A stretch of DNA of 64,000 bases from Methanocorpusculum sp. UBA424 (lineage in GTDB: Archaea; Halobacteriota; Methanomicrobia; Methanomicrobiales; Methanocorpusculaceae): NCBI GenBank assembly GCA_002498375.1, contig DAHC01000005.1:25149-89148 (forward strand). The letters run 5' to 3'. The position numbers and the translations under genes are program-made. The notes under the pieces are model-generated. The model saw only the letters and a program-made list of their open reading frames with translations, had not been told where the DNA came from and did not search any database. How positions within the stretch are numbered: position 1 is the stretch's first letter; each line of letters begins with the position of its first letter. This document shows positions 26,103 to 35,357 of the stretch, in pieces.

Positions 26103-27680
26103 ATGTATTGTCAGCAATGTCAGGAATCAAAAATCCCCGCCTGCTCCCTTGGGGGCGTATGCGGAAAAAGCAAAACGACCGCCGCATATCAGGACGCCGT
26201 CCTCTATGCCCTCTCGGGACTTGCCTATCGGCTTGAAGCCGCAGGAAAGACCGTCGACCCGTTCGCTGCAGAAGTTCTCTTCGCAACGCTCACCAACGTC
26301 AGTTTTGACAACGCCCGCTTTTCTGTCTATCTCGAACGGATCATAGCCCAGAGAGACAGACTCCCCAAAGTCGCAGGCGAACCAAAGGAATGCTCCTGGA
26401 ACCCGACTTTCGAAGAAGACATCCTCAGAGCAAAAGAGATCTCCCTTGACGCAATCGAAAATGCAGACATCCGCTCTCTGTATTCTCTGCTTCTCTTCGG
26501 ACTCAAAGGACTTGCAGCCTATTACTCCCATGCAGTCGTCCTTGGAAAAACCGACAACACCATTCTTTCATTCATCACCAAAGGTCTTGCCTCCCGGTCA
26601 AAACCGCTCTCGGCGGATGAAAGGACCGCGCTTGTTCTCGAATGCGGAAAGGTCGGCGTCACCTGCCTTGCCCTTTTGGACACGGCAAACCACGCATACG
26701 GCGTTCCTGAGATCACCAAAGTCAACACCACGCCAGGAAACCGCCCGGGGATCTTGGTCACCGGCCACGACTTAAAAGACCTCAAAGACCTCCTGCAGGC
26801 AACGCAGAATGCAGGCATCGACATCTACACCCACGGCGAAATGCTTCCGGCGCATGCCTATCCCGCATTAAAAAAGTATCCGCACCTCAAAGGAAACTAC
26901 GGAACCTCCTGGGCGAACCAGAGAGCGGAGATGCCGAAATTCAACGGCCCGATCCTGTTTACGACCAACTGTCTCGTGCCGCCCGGACCAGAGTATAAAC
27001 ACCTCGTGTTCACGACCGGCGCCGTAGGATTCCCCGGATGTCACCACATCCCCGACTCGCCGAACGGAAAGGACTTCTCGCTCCTGATCGATCTGGCTCG
27101 GAGAGCTGCTCCGCCTACCGATCTGCACACGCCGGAACTTCTTACCGGCTGCGCCCACGAGGCGGTACTTTCGCTCGCCGGCAAAGTGATCGAACTCATC
27201 AACACCGGAAAGATCAGACGGTTTGTGGTAATGGCAGGCTGCGACGGCAGAGATCCGGCACGAAGCTACTACACAGAATTTGCCAAAGCTCTCCCGAAAG
27301 ACACCGTCATCTTAACCGCGGGATGCGCAAAATACCGGTACAACGCCCTTGACCTCGGCGACATCGACGGGATCCCCCGCGTTCTCGATGCAGGACAGTG
27401 CAATGATTCCTACAGTCTTGTGGTCATCGCCCTTGCCCTTGCTGATGCCTTCAAATGCGGCGTAAACGAACTGCCGATCTCCTACAACATCGCCTGGTAT
27501 GAACAAAAGGCGGTCCTTGTGCTGCTCGCTCTCCTCTCGCTCGGCGTCAAAGACATCATGCTCGGTCCCTCCCTCCCGACCTTCGTTACACCGGCCGTTT
27601 TGGATGTCCTCGTCAAGACGTTTGGTCTGCAGCCTTCAACGACCGTTGATGCCGACTTACAAACCCTTAAGTGTGTGTAA
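26103..27680 (+). CDS. hcp: hybrid cluster protein (hydroxylamine/NO reductase)
   Basis: Iron-sulfur enzyme linked to nitrosative and oxidative stress; reduces NO or hydroxylamine. At 525 residues it has the normal length. The N-terminal cluster ligands are Cys3, Cys6, Cys14 and Cys20. The hybrid-cluster ligands lie in GHDLKDL, THGEMLPAHAYP, TTNCL, GFPGC, GCDGRDP and the GDIDGIPRVLDAGQCND segment. An AT-rich stretch at 26040-26080 (TTAATATATTTG) likely holds the promoter. It is followed by a ferredoxin-type gene that may be its redox partner. Confidence 0.96.
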   Translation: MYCQQCQESKIPACSLGGVCGKSKTTAAYQDAVLYALSGLAYRLEAAGKTVDPFAAEVLFATLTNVSFDNARFSVYLERIIAQRDRLPKVAGEPKECSWNPTFEEDILRAKEISLDAIENADIRSLYSLLLFGLKGLAAYYSHAVVLGKTDNTILSFITKGLASRSKPLSADERTALVLECGKVGVTCLALLDTANHAYGVPEITKVNTTPGNRPGILVTGHDLKDLKDLLQATQNAGIDIYTHGEMLPAHAYPALKKYPHLKGNYGTSWANQRAEMPKFNGPILFTTNCLVPPGPEYKHLVFTTGAVGFPGCHHIPDSPNGKDFSLLIDLARRAAPPTDLHTPELLTGCAHEAVLSLAGKVIELINTGKIRRFVVMAGCDGRDPARSYYTEFAKALPKDTVILTAGCAKYRYNALDLGDIDGIPRVLDAGQCNDSYSLVVIALALADAFKCGVNELPISYNIAWYEQKAVLVLLALLSLGVKDIMLGPSLPTFVTPAVLDVLVKTFGLQPSTTVDADLQTLKCV

Positions 27681-27690
27681 CCACACACTT
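27669..27690. promoter_or_regulatory. hairpin over the hcp stop codon
   Basis: AAGTGTGTG and CACACACTT form a perfect 9-bp stem around the loop TAAC; the hcp stop codon lies in the loop. It stands 20 bases before the ferredoxin start and could tune expression of the second gene, or bind a regulator as an inverted repeat. Confidence 0.5.
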
Positions 27691-27709
27691 CCCTATTTGG
27701 AACAGGATC

Positions 27710-28405
27710 ATGCTGAGAAAAATCATCAGAATCGACGAAGAAAAATGCAATGGATGCGGAGAGTGTGCCAAGGCCTGCCATGAAGGCGCTATCCAGATGG
27801 TTGACGGCAAGGCAAAGCTCGTTTTCGAGAATTACTGTGATGGTCTTGGCGACTGTCTTCCCGTCTGTCCGACGGACGCGATCTCGTTTGAAGAACGGGA
27901 AGCCCCGGCATATAACGAAGCTGCCGTGAAAGAGGCAAAAATGAACGCGCCCGCTCCCCTTCCCTGCGGATGTCCCGGGACCGAATCAAAGGTCATCAAA
28001 CGCCGGCACACCAGCGATGCTGCCGCTCCCTCTCCACAGTCCAGTCAGCTCTCTCACTGGCCGGTCCAGATCAAACTTGTTCCGGTCAATGCCCCGTATT
28101 TTGACGGCGCACATCTGCTGATCGCGGCGGATTGTACTGCCTATGCGTACGGGAATTTCCACAACGAGTTTATCCGGAACAAGACGGTGATCGTCGGCTG
28201 CCCCAAACTGGACGCGGTCGATTATACCGAAAAGCTGACGGCGATCATCAAGAATAATGATATCCAAAGCATGACCGTTGTCAGAATGGAGGTCCCGTGC
28301 TGCGGAGGTCTTGAAGCAGCTGCAAAGAATGCTCTCAAAGCCAGCGGGAAGTTCATTCCCTGGCAGATCGTGACCATCTCAACGGACGGCAGGATCATTT
28401 CGTGA
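27710..28405 (+). CDS. ferredoxin-type iron-sulfur protein, Hcp partner
   Basis: Protein of 231 residues whose first 70 carry a two-cluster ferredoxin domain. The first motif is complete (CNGCGECAKAC). The second is CDGLGDCLPVC, where Leu stands at the usual second Cys, a variant seen in proteins encoded next to hcp. The rest (about 90-231) is a soluble domain with CGCPG and CCGG motifs and no name I can give with certainty. I start at ATG 27710 with AGGA just upstream; the frame is open back to 27671. It likely passes electrons to Hcp. Confidence 0.88.
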   Translation: MLRKIIRIDEEKCNGCGECAKACHEGAIQMVDGKAKLVFENYCDGLGDCLPVCPTDAISFEEREAPAYNEAAVKEAKMNAPAPLPCGCPGTESKVIKRRHTSDAAAPSPQSSQLSHWPVQIKLVPVNAPYFDGAHLLIAADCTAYAYGNFHNEFIRNKTVIVGCPKLDAVDYTEKLTAIIKNNDIQSMTVVRMEVPCCGGLEAAAKNALKASGKFIPWQIVTISTDGRIIS

Positions 28406-28643
28406 ACCGGAAACGAACCTGGTTCAAGTAATTTTTCACGCTCCTCCTAAACACAGGGAAGCAGACGGATCTCTCCGGCCTGCGGCCATTTTTTTCGTCG
28501 CTTTTGTACAGTCACCCGCCTTTTGGATGTCTGCTTTATCACACAAACCTTTATCCCTGTATAAACGAATGGGGAAATCAGTCCAAGATTGTGCTGAATG
28601 ACCGAGTATTTGCATGAGAGCGCTGAGGACTGAGGTTACAAAA

Positions 28644-29411
28644 ATGAGCACATTATTTGATTTAACCGGCAAAGTGGCCGCCGTTACCGGCGCCTCTTCA
28701 GGTCTTGGTCTGCAGATGGCAAAAGCGCTTGCCCGCCAGGGAGCCGATGTGGCGCTTCTTGCGCGCAGGATCGAAAAATTACACGAGGCAAAAGCTGAGA
28801 TCGAGAAAATTGGAGTGCGCTGCCTCCCTGTCCAGTGTGATGTTCTAGATAATGCGCAGATCACTGCGGCTGTTAAAACCATCAAGGATCATTACGGAAA
28901 GATCGACATCCTCGTAAATAATGCCGGCATCGGGCTGTTTGCCCCTGCCGAAGAGACCCCTGACGAACTCTGGAACAAAATGGTCGATATGAACCTCAAC
29001 AGTGTGTTCTTTGTCGCCCGCGAGTTCGGCAAAGAGATGGTCCGAAATAAGTACGGCAAGATCATCAACACGGGATCGATCCACAGCAGTGTGGCGATGT
29101 CGGGTCTGCCTCTCAGCGCCTACTGTTCGACCAAAGGCGCGGTCCTGATGATGACCAAGGCGCTCGCAAACGAATGGGCAAAGTACAATATCACGGTCAA
29201 TGCGATAGGCCCGGCCTACTTCCCGAGTGAAATGACCGATGCGGTCGTAAGCGACCCGGCGTTTCTGGAGGTCGTCAAAACCTACTGCCCTATGCAGAGA
29301 ACAGGAAGAGAGGGCGAGCTCGACGGTGCTGTCGTCTACTTCGCATCGGATGCATCCAGCTATACTACCGGCCAGCTTCTGTCGATTGACGGCGGCTGGA
29401 CCGCGATCTAG
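28644..29411 (+). CDS. short-chain dehydrogenase/reductase
   Basis: NAD(P)-dependent oxidoreductase of 255 residues with the classical SDR set: cofactor motif TGASSGLG near residue 17, NNAG in ILVNNAGIGL, a catalytic Ser in NTGSIHSS and YCSTK, and a C-terminal SIDGGWTAI. It resembles gluconate 5-dehydrogenase and 3-oxoacyl reductase types, but the substrate cannot be told. ATG 28644 is preceded by GAGGT at a fitting distance; the frame from 28614 lacks such a site. Confidence 0.93.
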   Translation: MSTLFDLTGKVAAVTGASSGLGLQMAKALARQGADVALLARRIEKLHEAKAEIEKIGVRCLPVQCDVLDNAQITAAVKTIKDHYGKIDILVNNAGIGLFAPAEETPDELWNKMVDMNLNSVFFVAREFGKEMVRNKYGKIINTGSIHSSVAMSGLPLSAYCSTKGAVLMMTKALANEWAKYNITVNAIGPAYFPSEMTDAVVSDPAFLEVVKTYCPMQRTGREGELDGAVVYFASDASSYTTGQLLSIDGGWTAI

Positions 29412-29681
29412 GTTTGGATCCGGGCGTCCTTACCCATCCTGTTTTTTTGCTGAAGAGTTGTGATAAGGGGGAGGTATGTGGCCCATTTGTTGAGGCGGGT
29501 TGGACGCGGAACGCGGCCGACCTCAGCTGAGGCGGGGTGAGCCGTCAAGCGAGGGTCGTAGACCCGAGTCGGAGAGCAAACCGAAGGTTTGTGAACAGGC
29601 CCATCCTTAGCTGAGCAAATCTTTGATTTGCGGCCAGCGGGTGTTCAAAGCCCTATAAAAAAGTGAGGAAAATTTCAGAGT
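29412..29681. repeat. hairpin-rich intergenic region
   Basis: No gene. Short hairpins include 29577-29591 (CAAACC, loop GAA) and 29615-29631 (GCAAATC, loop TTT). The latter is the reverse complement of the hairpin at 475-491 and shares the flanking TTAGCTGAG type linker. It lies between the convergent SDR and ThrRS genes. Confidence 0.6.
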
Positions 29682-31442
29682 CTAGACTCTGTTTTCGATC
29701 TCGTATTTGATCTTTGTCAGGAACTCTTCCGGCGTCATCGTCACCGTTTTTCCATCGCGGGTGCGGATCGAAAGGGTATGATCTTCCAGTTCCTTCTCCC
29801 CGATGATGATCATATACGGGACGCGCTCCGTGTAATTCGCCTGCCGGATCATATACCCGATCTTTTCATTCCGGTTGTCAAGCTCGCAGCGGATCTTCGC
29901 ATCCTTCAGCATCGCATAGATCTCCTCAGCGTAACTCTCGCTCTTCTTTGTAACGAGAAGGACCTTTGCCTGCATCGGCGCGAGCCAGACCGGGAACCTG
30001 CCGGCGAAGTGCTCCGTCAGGATACCGATAAACCGCTCGATCGAGCCGAAACAGACCCGGTGGATCATGATCGGCCGCTGTCTCTCATCGTTCTCGTCCA
30101 CATATGCCAGATCGAAGTTGATCGGCATCTGGAAATCGAGCTGGATCGTTCCGCATTGCCAGGTTCGGCCGAGACAGTCCTTTAAGTGGAAATCGATCTT
30201 CGGACCGTAGAATGCTCCGTCCCCTTCATTGATCGTGTAGGGGAGCTTCAGCTTCTCCAGAGCGTCTTTGAGACCGTTCGTGGCCGCATCCCAGTCCTCG
30301 TCACTGCCCATACTGTTTTCCGGGCGGGTGGAAAGTTCCAGGAAATACTCGAAGCCGAACTTGGTGTAGACCTCGTTGATGAGCCGGACAACGCCTGCGA
30401 TCTCGTCGGCGATCTGGTCCTTCCTCATGAAGATATGGGCATCGTCCTGGGTGAAACAGCGGACACGGAAAAGTCCGTGCAGCGTGCCTTTCAGCTCGTG
30501 ACGGTGAACGAGTCCGAGTTCGGCGAGACGCATAGGAAGTTCCCGGTAACTATGCGGCTCGTTTGCGTAGACCATCACGCCGCCCGGGCAGTTCATCGGT
30601 TTTATGCAGTAATCCTCGTCGTCGATGCAGGTCGCATACATGTTGTCCTTGTAGTGATCCCAGTGCCCGCTGGTTTCCCAAAGACAGCGGTTCATGATCA
30701 GGGGTGTCGAGATCTCCTGATACCCGTTTTCTGCATGGAGTTCACGCCAGTAGTCGAGCAGGGAATTCCGCACGATCATGCCGTTTGGCAGGAAGAACGG
30801 GAATCCCGGGCCCTCGTCGGAGAACATGAAGAGCTTCATCTCTTTTCCGATCTTGCGGTGGTCGCGGCGTTCCGCCTCCTCCTGCAGTTTGAGGAAATCC
30901 TCCAGCTCTTTTCCGCTCGAAAATGCCGTTCCGTTGATCCTCGTCAGCATTTTGTTTTTGCTGTCGTTTTTCCAGTATGCGCCGGACAGTCCGGTGAGTT
31001 TGAAGGCTTTGAGGGTCTTGGTATAGGTGAGGTGCGGGCCGGTGCACATATCGATGTATTCGCCCTGCTCAAAGAAACTCAGCGGCTCGTTTTCGTCCAG
31101 GTCGGCGATATGCTCGACTTTGTACGGCTCGTTTCGTTCCGTCATGAGTTTGACCGCTTCATCACGGGTGAGGATGAACGGTTTTACCGGGAGATTGGCT
31201 TTGATGATCTCCCGCATCTCCTGTTCGATGGCGGCAAGGTCGGTGTCGGAGAGTTTTGTGTCGCCGAGGTCTATGTCGTAATAGAATCCCTTCTCGGTCG
31301 CCGGACCGTAGCCGAACGTAGCGTGCGGGTAGAGGCGTTTGACCGCCTGGGCCAGCACGTGGGCCGCTGTATGACGTATTACGTGGAGTTCTTCTTCTTT
31401 CGGACACTCGCCGATTGTTCCGTCGCTGTAAATAACTTTCAT
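29682..31442 (-). CDS. thrS: threonyl-tRNA synthetase, bacterial type, without TGS domain
   Basis: Charges tRNA-Thr. The 586-residue protein has the bacterial-type N2 editing domain with HxxxH (His24, His28), then a class II core with CTGPHLTYT, the zinc-ligand region CIKPMNCPGG, motif 2 (FRVRCFTQDDAHIF) and motif 3 (PIMIHRVCFGSIERFIG), and an anticodon-binding domain. Only about 20 residues precede the editing domain, so the N-terminal TGS domain of typical bacterial ThrRS (about 640 residues) is nearly absent. ATG 31442 gives the family start; the frame extends to 31469. Confidence 0.95.
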   Translation of the reverse strand: MKVIYSDGTIGECPKEEELHVIRHTAAHVLAQAVKRLYPHATFGYGPATEKGFYYDIDLGDTKLSDTDLAAIEQEMREIIKANLPVKPFILTRDEAVKLMTERNEPYKVEHIADLDENEPLSFFEQGEYIDMCTGPHLTYTKTLKAFKLTGLSGAYWKNDSKNKMLTRINGTAFSSGKELEDFLKLQEEAERRDHRKIGKEMKLFMFSDEGPGFPFFLPNGMIVRNSLLDYWRELHAENGYQEISTPLIMNRCLWETSGHWDHYKDNMYATCIDDEDYCIKPMNCPGGVMVYANEPHSYRELPMRLAELGLVHRHELKGTLHGLFRVRCFTQDDAHIFMRKDQIADEIAGVVRLINEVYTKFGFEYFLELSTRPENSMGSDEDWDAATNGLKDALEKLKLPYTINEGDGAFYGPKIDFHLKDCLGRTWQCGTIQLDFQMPINFDLAYVDENDERQRPIMIHRVCFGSIERFIGILTEHFAGRFPVWLAPMQAKVLLVTKKSESYAEEIYAMLKDAKIRCELDNRNEKIGYMIRQANYTERVPYMIIIGEKELEDHTLSIRTRDGKTVTMTPEEFLTKIKYEIENRV

Positions 31443-31683
31443 GTATTTTCCTTTCCTTGTATTTTCCAACTCTATTTACGGCATTCAGATATGGTTCTGC
31501 CGGGCTTTTCCCGATACGGTCAGATCTAAATATTCTTATGTGTTTTGGTTTTGCAAGGCATATGTATTTCGGTACAGGAAAGCACGCAGGGCTGATCAGG
31601 TATGGGGTGGTCAGCGGTTTCCAGATGAAAACCGCAGTATTATTATTTCCGCAGGTCCATCTCTGGGTAATCGGTGAACTAAC

Positions 31684-32139
31684 ATGACGGAATCTATGGA
31701 TCAGTATATGCGGGCCGCATATGAAGAGGCGCTTCTCGGACGAAGCGAAGGAGGCATTCCGATAGGGGCCGTTATTGTTCGAAACGGAGAGATCGTCGGG
31801 AGAGGACATAACCAAAGGGTCCAGAAGGGCGATCCGACCCTGCACGGAGAGATGGATGCTCTTTCAAATTCCGGCCGGCATCCGGCGTCTTTCTACAAAG
31901 AATGTACGCTGTACACCACCCTCTCACCGTGCATTATGTGTTCCGGCGCGATCCTGCTGTATAAGATCCCGGAAGTCGTTATCGGCGAGGATGTGAATTA
32001 CCCGGGCGAACCCGCTTTCCTGCGTTCTCGCGGGGTCAAGGTGACGATCCTGAATAACGAAGAGATCATTGCTATGATGAAGACGTTTATCGAGGAAAAT
32101 CCAACCGTCTGGAACGAGGATATCTCGGAAGAGGTCTGA
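31684..32139 (+). CDS. cytosine deaminase-like nucleoside/base deaminase
   Basis: Zinc deaminase of 151 residues related to yeast cytosine deaminase (about 158 residues) and the tRNA/guanine deaminases. The zinc and catalytic residues are His and Glu in LHGEMDAL and the Cys pair in SPCIMCSGA. The N-terminal AYEEALLGRSEGGIPIGAVIV fits Fcy1-type enzymes. Pyrimidine salvage is the likely role. GGTGA lies before the ATG. It is divergent from thrS. Confidence 0.9.
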   Translation: MTESMDQYMRAAYEEALLGRSEGGIPIGAVIVRNGEIVGRGHNQRVQKGDPTLHGEMDALSNSGRHPASFYKECTLYTTLSPCIMCSGAILLYKIPEVVIGEDVNYPGEPAFLRSRGVKVTILNNEEIIAMMKTFIEENPTVWNEDISEEV

Positions 32140-32149
32140 GATAAATCTC

Positions 32150-32225
32150 TTTTCTGATTTGGGGTGCGGGAGGGCGACTCCGGCGTGGAGCCCGACGCGG
32201 TGGAAATATCTTATATTCACCTGAC
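32150..32225. repeat. partial copy of the mobile-element left arm
   Basis: Bases from about 32160 to 32214 (beginning GGGGTGCGGGAGGGCGACT) match 61293-61347 of the intact element with a few changes. Neither terminal repeat is next to it. Confidence 0.7.
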
Positions 32226-32877
32226 GTCGCTGTTTGTTTCATCTCAGCTTTTCATAACAGTGAACATAACAGTGAAGATATCTCTCCCTTCCATAATCGG
32301 ACCGACCTACTTTTCGACTTGACAGTTACTTGTCGAATCGTTTGACAACAAAACAAACCCGCTATCTTCCTTTAAATCTAAAAATACCTTTAATTATAAT
32401 AATAATTATTCTACTTTACTATTTTACATAAAAGAGAGAGAAAGGCCCTCACCCTCTCTCTGCCGGCATACTCAACCAGTACCCCTCCCCTCGTTCATCT
32501 CTTCATTTCACACCTTCGTCAAATAGGTAAAATTGGCAAATACCAAAATCAAAGCCACCATATGCCTTCGATTGCCGAAATTCGCCGGCAAACACTTGAC
32601 GAACCATTTGACAACTATCTTCAATTTTCGGCAAGCCGGTATCCGCTCCTCTTCATCCCGCCAAATTCTCAAATAATAGTACGACGAATATACTCTGCAT
32701 TGGTGAATAAGATGACAATAACATACCGTGGTGAATTGGAGACCGTGTCGACGAAGATGAATGCAGAATCGGTCCAGAAGATCTGAACCCCGCATACATC
32801 TTCAGTGTTCATTGGTGGTTTTACCGAGCGCGAGCTCTAAACCTGTATAGTTTTACGCATACGACAGGTACAAAAAA
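32226..32877. other. AT-rich intergenic DNA without a convincing gene
   Basis: Short frames are open on both strands at 32508-32795, but they overlap each other, lack ribosome-binding sites and match nothing I know. TTGAC words recur (near 32317, 32341, 32597, 32608). An imperfect inverted repeat joins TTGCCGAAATT near 32572 with AATTTTCGGCAA near 32620. The methyltransferase promoter should lie at the right end. Confidence 0.4.
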
Positions 32878-33594
32878 ATGGAATATATCAAAAGCAAAAA
32901 TTACGATCCAAAGATCGTTTCTGAAAAGATCATGGGGCCTAACCCCCTCAAATTAACCGAAGAACTTCTGCAGGATCACACCATCCGGCCCGGAGCCGCC
33001 GTCATGGATCTTGGCAGCGGTCAGGGGATCACCTCCGTCTTCCTCGCAAAAGAGTACGGATTCCGCGTGTTCGCCGCCGACCTCTGGAGCGATCCATCGG
33101 AGAACATGCGGTTTTTCGAACAGATGGGCCTTTCTGCCGAAAACATCGTCCCCATCCATGCGGACGCGACCGCCCTTCCCTTCGCCCGCGAATTCTTCGA
33201 TGCCGTTGTCTGCATTGACGCATACAACTACTTCGGCAGAGACAAAGCATATCTCGGCGAGCATCTCCTCCCGTTCGTCAAACACGGCGGATACATCTAC
33301 ATCGCCGTCCCGGGAATGAAAAAAGACCTTCACGACGATCTCCCTCCCGAACTCCTGCTCTCATGGACGCCCGAGCAGCTCGATTATATTCACGACGCCG
33401 CATACTGGGAAGACATCATCCGTGCCACGGAAGGCATCGAGATACTTTCTATCCATGAGATGGAAAGCAATGAAGAGGCCTGGAACGACTGGCTCGCTAC
33501 CGATAACGAATATGCCAAAGGCGACCGCAAAACCATGGAAGCCGGCGGCGGGAAGTATATGAACTTCATCGCGATCATTCTTCGAAGAACGTAA
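32878..33594 (+). CDS. class I SAM-dependent methyltransferase
   Basis: Protein of 238 residues with a Rossmann methyltransferase core: motif I VMDLGSGQGITS, acidic strand VFAADLWSD, motif III-like ALPFAREFFDAVVCIDAY and PFVKHGGYIYIAVPG. The N-terminal NYDPKIVSEKIMGPNPLKLTEELL is shared with a group of small-molecule methyltransferases found in bacteria and methanogens. The substrate is unknown. It lies 60 bases before mmp10 on the same strand, but I see no proven link. Confidence 0.88.
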   Translation: MEYIKSKNYDPKIVSEKIMGPNPLKLTEELLQDHTIRPGAAVMDLGSGQGITSVFLAKEYGFRVFAADLWSDPSENMRFFEQMGLSAENIVPIHADATALPFAREFFDAVVCIDAYNYFGRDKAYLGEHLLPFVKHGGYIYIAVPGMKKDLHDDLPPELLLSWTPEQLDYIHDAAYWEDIIRATEGIEILSIHEMESNEEAWNDWLATDNEYAKGDRKTMEAGGGKYMNFIAIILRRT

Positions 33595-33654
33595 CAGGAA
33601 AGAGCCTGCAACTGATTGGTTTCATATTCCGTGACGCCAATATAGATACAGAAC

Positions 33655-34878
33655 ATGGTACATCTAACGATCGATATAGGAGGAAAACCCGGGAAAGACT
33701 GCCGGGGTTTTTGCTCTTATTGCTACTTCAAGCACGCAAAAGATGTACCCCCGTTCGGCTGCAGATACTGCATGCCGTTCAAAAAAGGATGCGAGTACTG
33801 CGCCAAAGGCGTCAAAGAAGAGTACGCCGGCTTTTACTCGCTGAAAGACGTTGCCGATCATTTCCTTGCCGATCTGCAGATGGTCACGGGTGATATCACG
33901 AAGATCACGATATCGGGCGGGGGCGACCCGAGCTGTTACCCCGAGTTCACCTCGCTGATCGAGATCCTCGGATCCCTCAACATCCCTCTTCATATCGGGT
34001 ACACCAGCGGAAAAGGATTCGACAACGCCGAGATCGCCGATTTTCTGATCGAAAATAATATGAAGGAAATCTCCTTCACGATTTTTGCGAGCGACCCTGC
34101 CCTTCGGGAAAAATACATGCATGATCCGACCCCGCAGGCCTCGCTCGACGTGATCGAACGGCTTGCCGCAAAGATCGATGTGTATGCCGCTCTCGTGATT
34201 CTTCCCGACGTAAACGACGGGGAAGTTCTCTGGAACACTCTTGCCTGGCTCGAAAAGATCGGGGTCAAAGGCGTCATTCTGATGAGATTTGCCAACCGGG
34301 AAAACCAGGGGCTCATTCTGGATAATGCTCCTGTCATCGAAAACCAGCGGGTCCATACAGTGGAGGAGTTCCGGGAGCTGGTCAGCGAAGCAGCGGAAAG
34401 ATTCCCGAACCTTCGTCTGTCGGCAACGCCCCTTTACGATCCGGCATTCGACTCGCCGTTTGCGATCCGAAACGAGCCTGATCTCCTGCGTCATCTTCCC
34501 CGGGTAACCGGGAAGGTTTCGGTCGTCACCGGGAGTATCGCAGCCCCCTATATCGCGGAGATCCTTGCTTCCTGCGGAGCGCCGGAAGGGATGGTTGTTC
34601 CTGTCGACAAGGAGATCTCCTGTCTTATTACGATCGATGATCTGAAAAAACTGGATCCGTCTCTTCTTGAAGAGACCGTGATCATCCCGGGCCGGGCCTT
34701 CGTCCACGACCCCGAGGCCGAATCGGTCCTTGACAAACGGGTGATCCGGGGTCCCGAGACCCTGTCCGCCGACGGCGAAACCAGTATGGGCATGGACCTG
34801 ACCGGTGTTCTGACGATGGAGATGGAAGGGTTCACTCACCTGATCCAGCTCATCAACCAGTACGGGAGGTCCGCATGA
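33655..34878 (+). CDS. mmp10: methanogenesis marker protein 10 (McrA arginine C-methyltransferase, radical SAM)
   Basis: Radical SAM enzyme, 407 residues, of the Mmp10 family that C-methylates a conserved arginine of the methyl-coenzyme M reductase alpha subunit using a cobalamin cofactor. The radical SAM motif is CRGFCSYC near the N-terminus; a second cysteine group follows at once (CRYCMPFKKGCEYC), also typical. SGGGDPSCYPE is the SAM-binding glycine motif. The family is confined to methanogens and relatives, so this gene is good evidence of lifestyle. Its end overlaps the RNase III-like gene by four bases. Confidence 0.94.
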   Translation: MVHLTIDIGGKPGKDCRGFCSYCYFKHAKDVPPFGCRYCMPFKKGCEYCAKGVKEEYAGFYSLKDVADHFLADLQMVTGDITKITISGGGDPSCYPEFTSLIEILGSLNIPLHIGYTSGKGFDNAEIADFLIENNMKEISFTIFASDPALREKYMHDPTPQASLDVIERLAAKIDVYAALVILPDVNDGEVLWNTLAWLEKIGVKGVILMRFANRENQGLILDNAPVIENQRVHTVEEFRELVSEAAERFPNLRLSATPLYDPAFDSPFAIRNEPDLLRHLPRVTGKVSVVTGSIAAPYIAEILASCGAPEGMVVPVDKEISCLITIDDLKKLDPSLLEETVIIPGRAFVHDPEAESVLDKRVIRGPETLSADGETSMGMDLTGVLTMEMEGFTHLIQLINQYGRSA

Positions 34879-35312
34879 AGTACGCAGACCTGTATGCAAA
34901 GATCGGCTACACGTTTGCAAACGAAGAGCTTCTTCTCCACGCCCTGACACGCACGGCCTATGCCCGGGAAAATGAACTTTCCATGAGCGAGACGATGGAT
35001 TCGTTTGCCGTGCTCGGAGATGCGGTCCTCGATCTGATCGTGATCCGTAAGCTCATCGAGGAGGGCGAGTTCGACAAAGGCGAGATCACCCGGAAAAAAA
35101 TCGATCTCGTGAACATGACGGTTGTCCGAAGGCTCGCAGAAGACATCGGTCTTCCCGCATATATGCGATGGGGGAAGGGCGAACTCCGCATGCAGATCTG
35201 GACGAGCGGCCGTGTTTCCGCCGAATGCTTCGAAGCGCTGATGGGGGCCGCATATCTCGACGGAGGTGTCGAGGCCTCTTCTGCCATCCTCAATCACGTC
35301 TGGATGCCGTGA
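34875..35312 (+). CDS. RNase III-domain protein with altered catalytic residues
   Basis: Single RNase III fold, 145 residues, without a double-stranded-RNA-binding domain. The signature region reads DSFAVLGDAVL (42-52) where active enzymes have ERLEFLGD: Asp49 is kept, but the catalytic Glu position is Ala45. The second motif is AECFEAL, with Glu117 in place of the usual Asp and Glu120 kept. Activity is therefore uncertain; it may be an RNA-binding or structural relative. It is coupled to mmp10 by an ATGA overlap. Confidence 0.85.
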   Translation: MKYADLYAKIGYTFANEELLLHALTRTAYARENELSMSETMDSFAVLGDAVLDLIVIRKLIEEGEFDKGEITRKKIDLVNMTVVRRLAEDIGLPAYMRWGKGELRMQIWTSGRVSAECFEALMGAAYLDGGVEASSAILNHVWMP

Positions 35313-35357
35313 AAAAACCATAGAGCTTATGGGCAGTGACCACGATATGATAGAAGT

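Noticed and set aside
30186..31529. Long plus-strand frame opposite thrS
   Set aside because: Shadow of ThrRS codon structure; no family motifs.
32508..32795. Overlapping short frames on both strands
   Set aside because: They contradict each other and lack start signals; treated as intergenic.
33664..34950. Long minus-strand frame opposite mmp10
   Set aside because: Mmp10 motifs on the plus strand are complete; the opposite frame has no recognisable domain.
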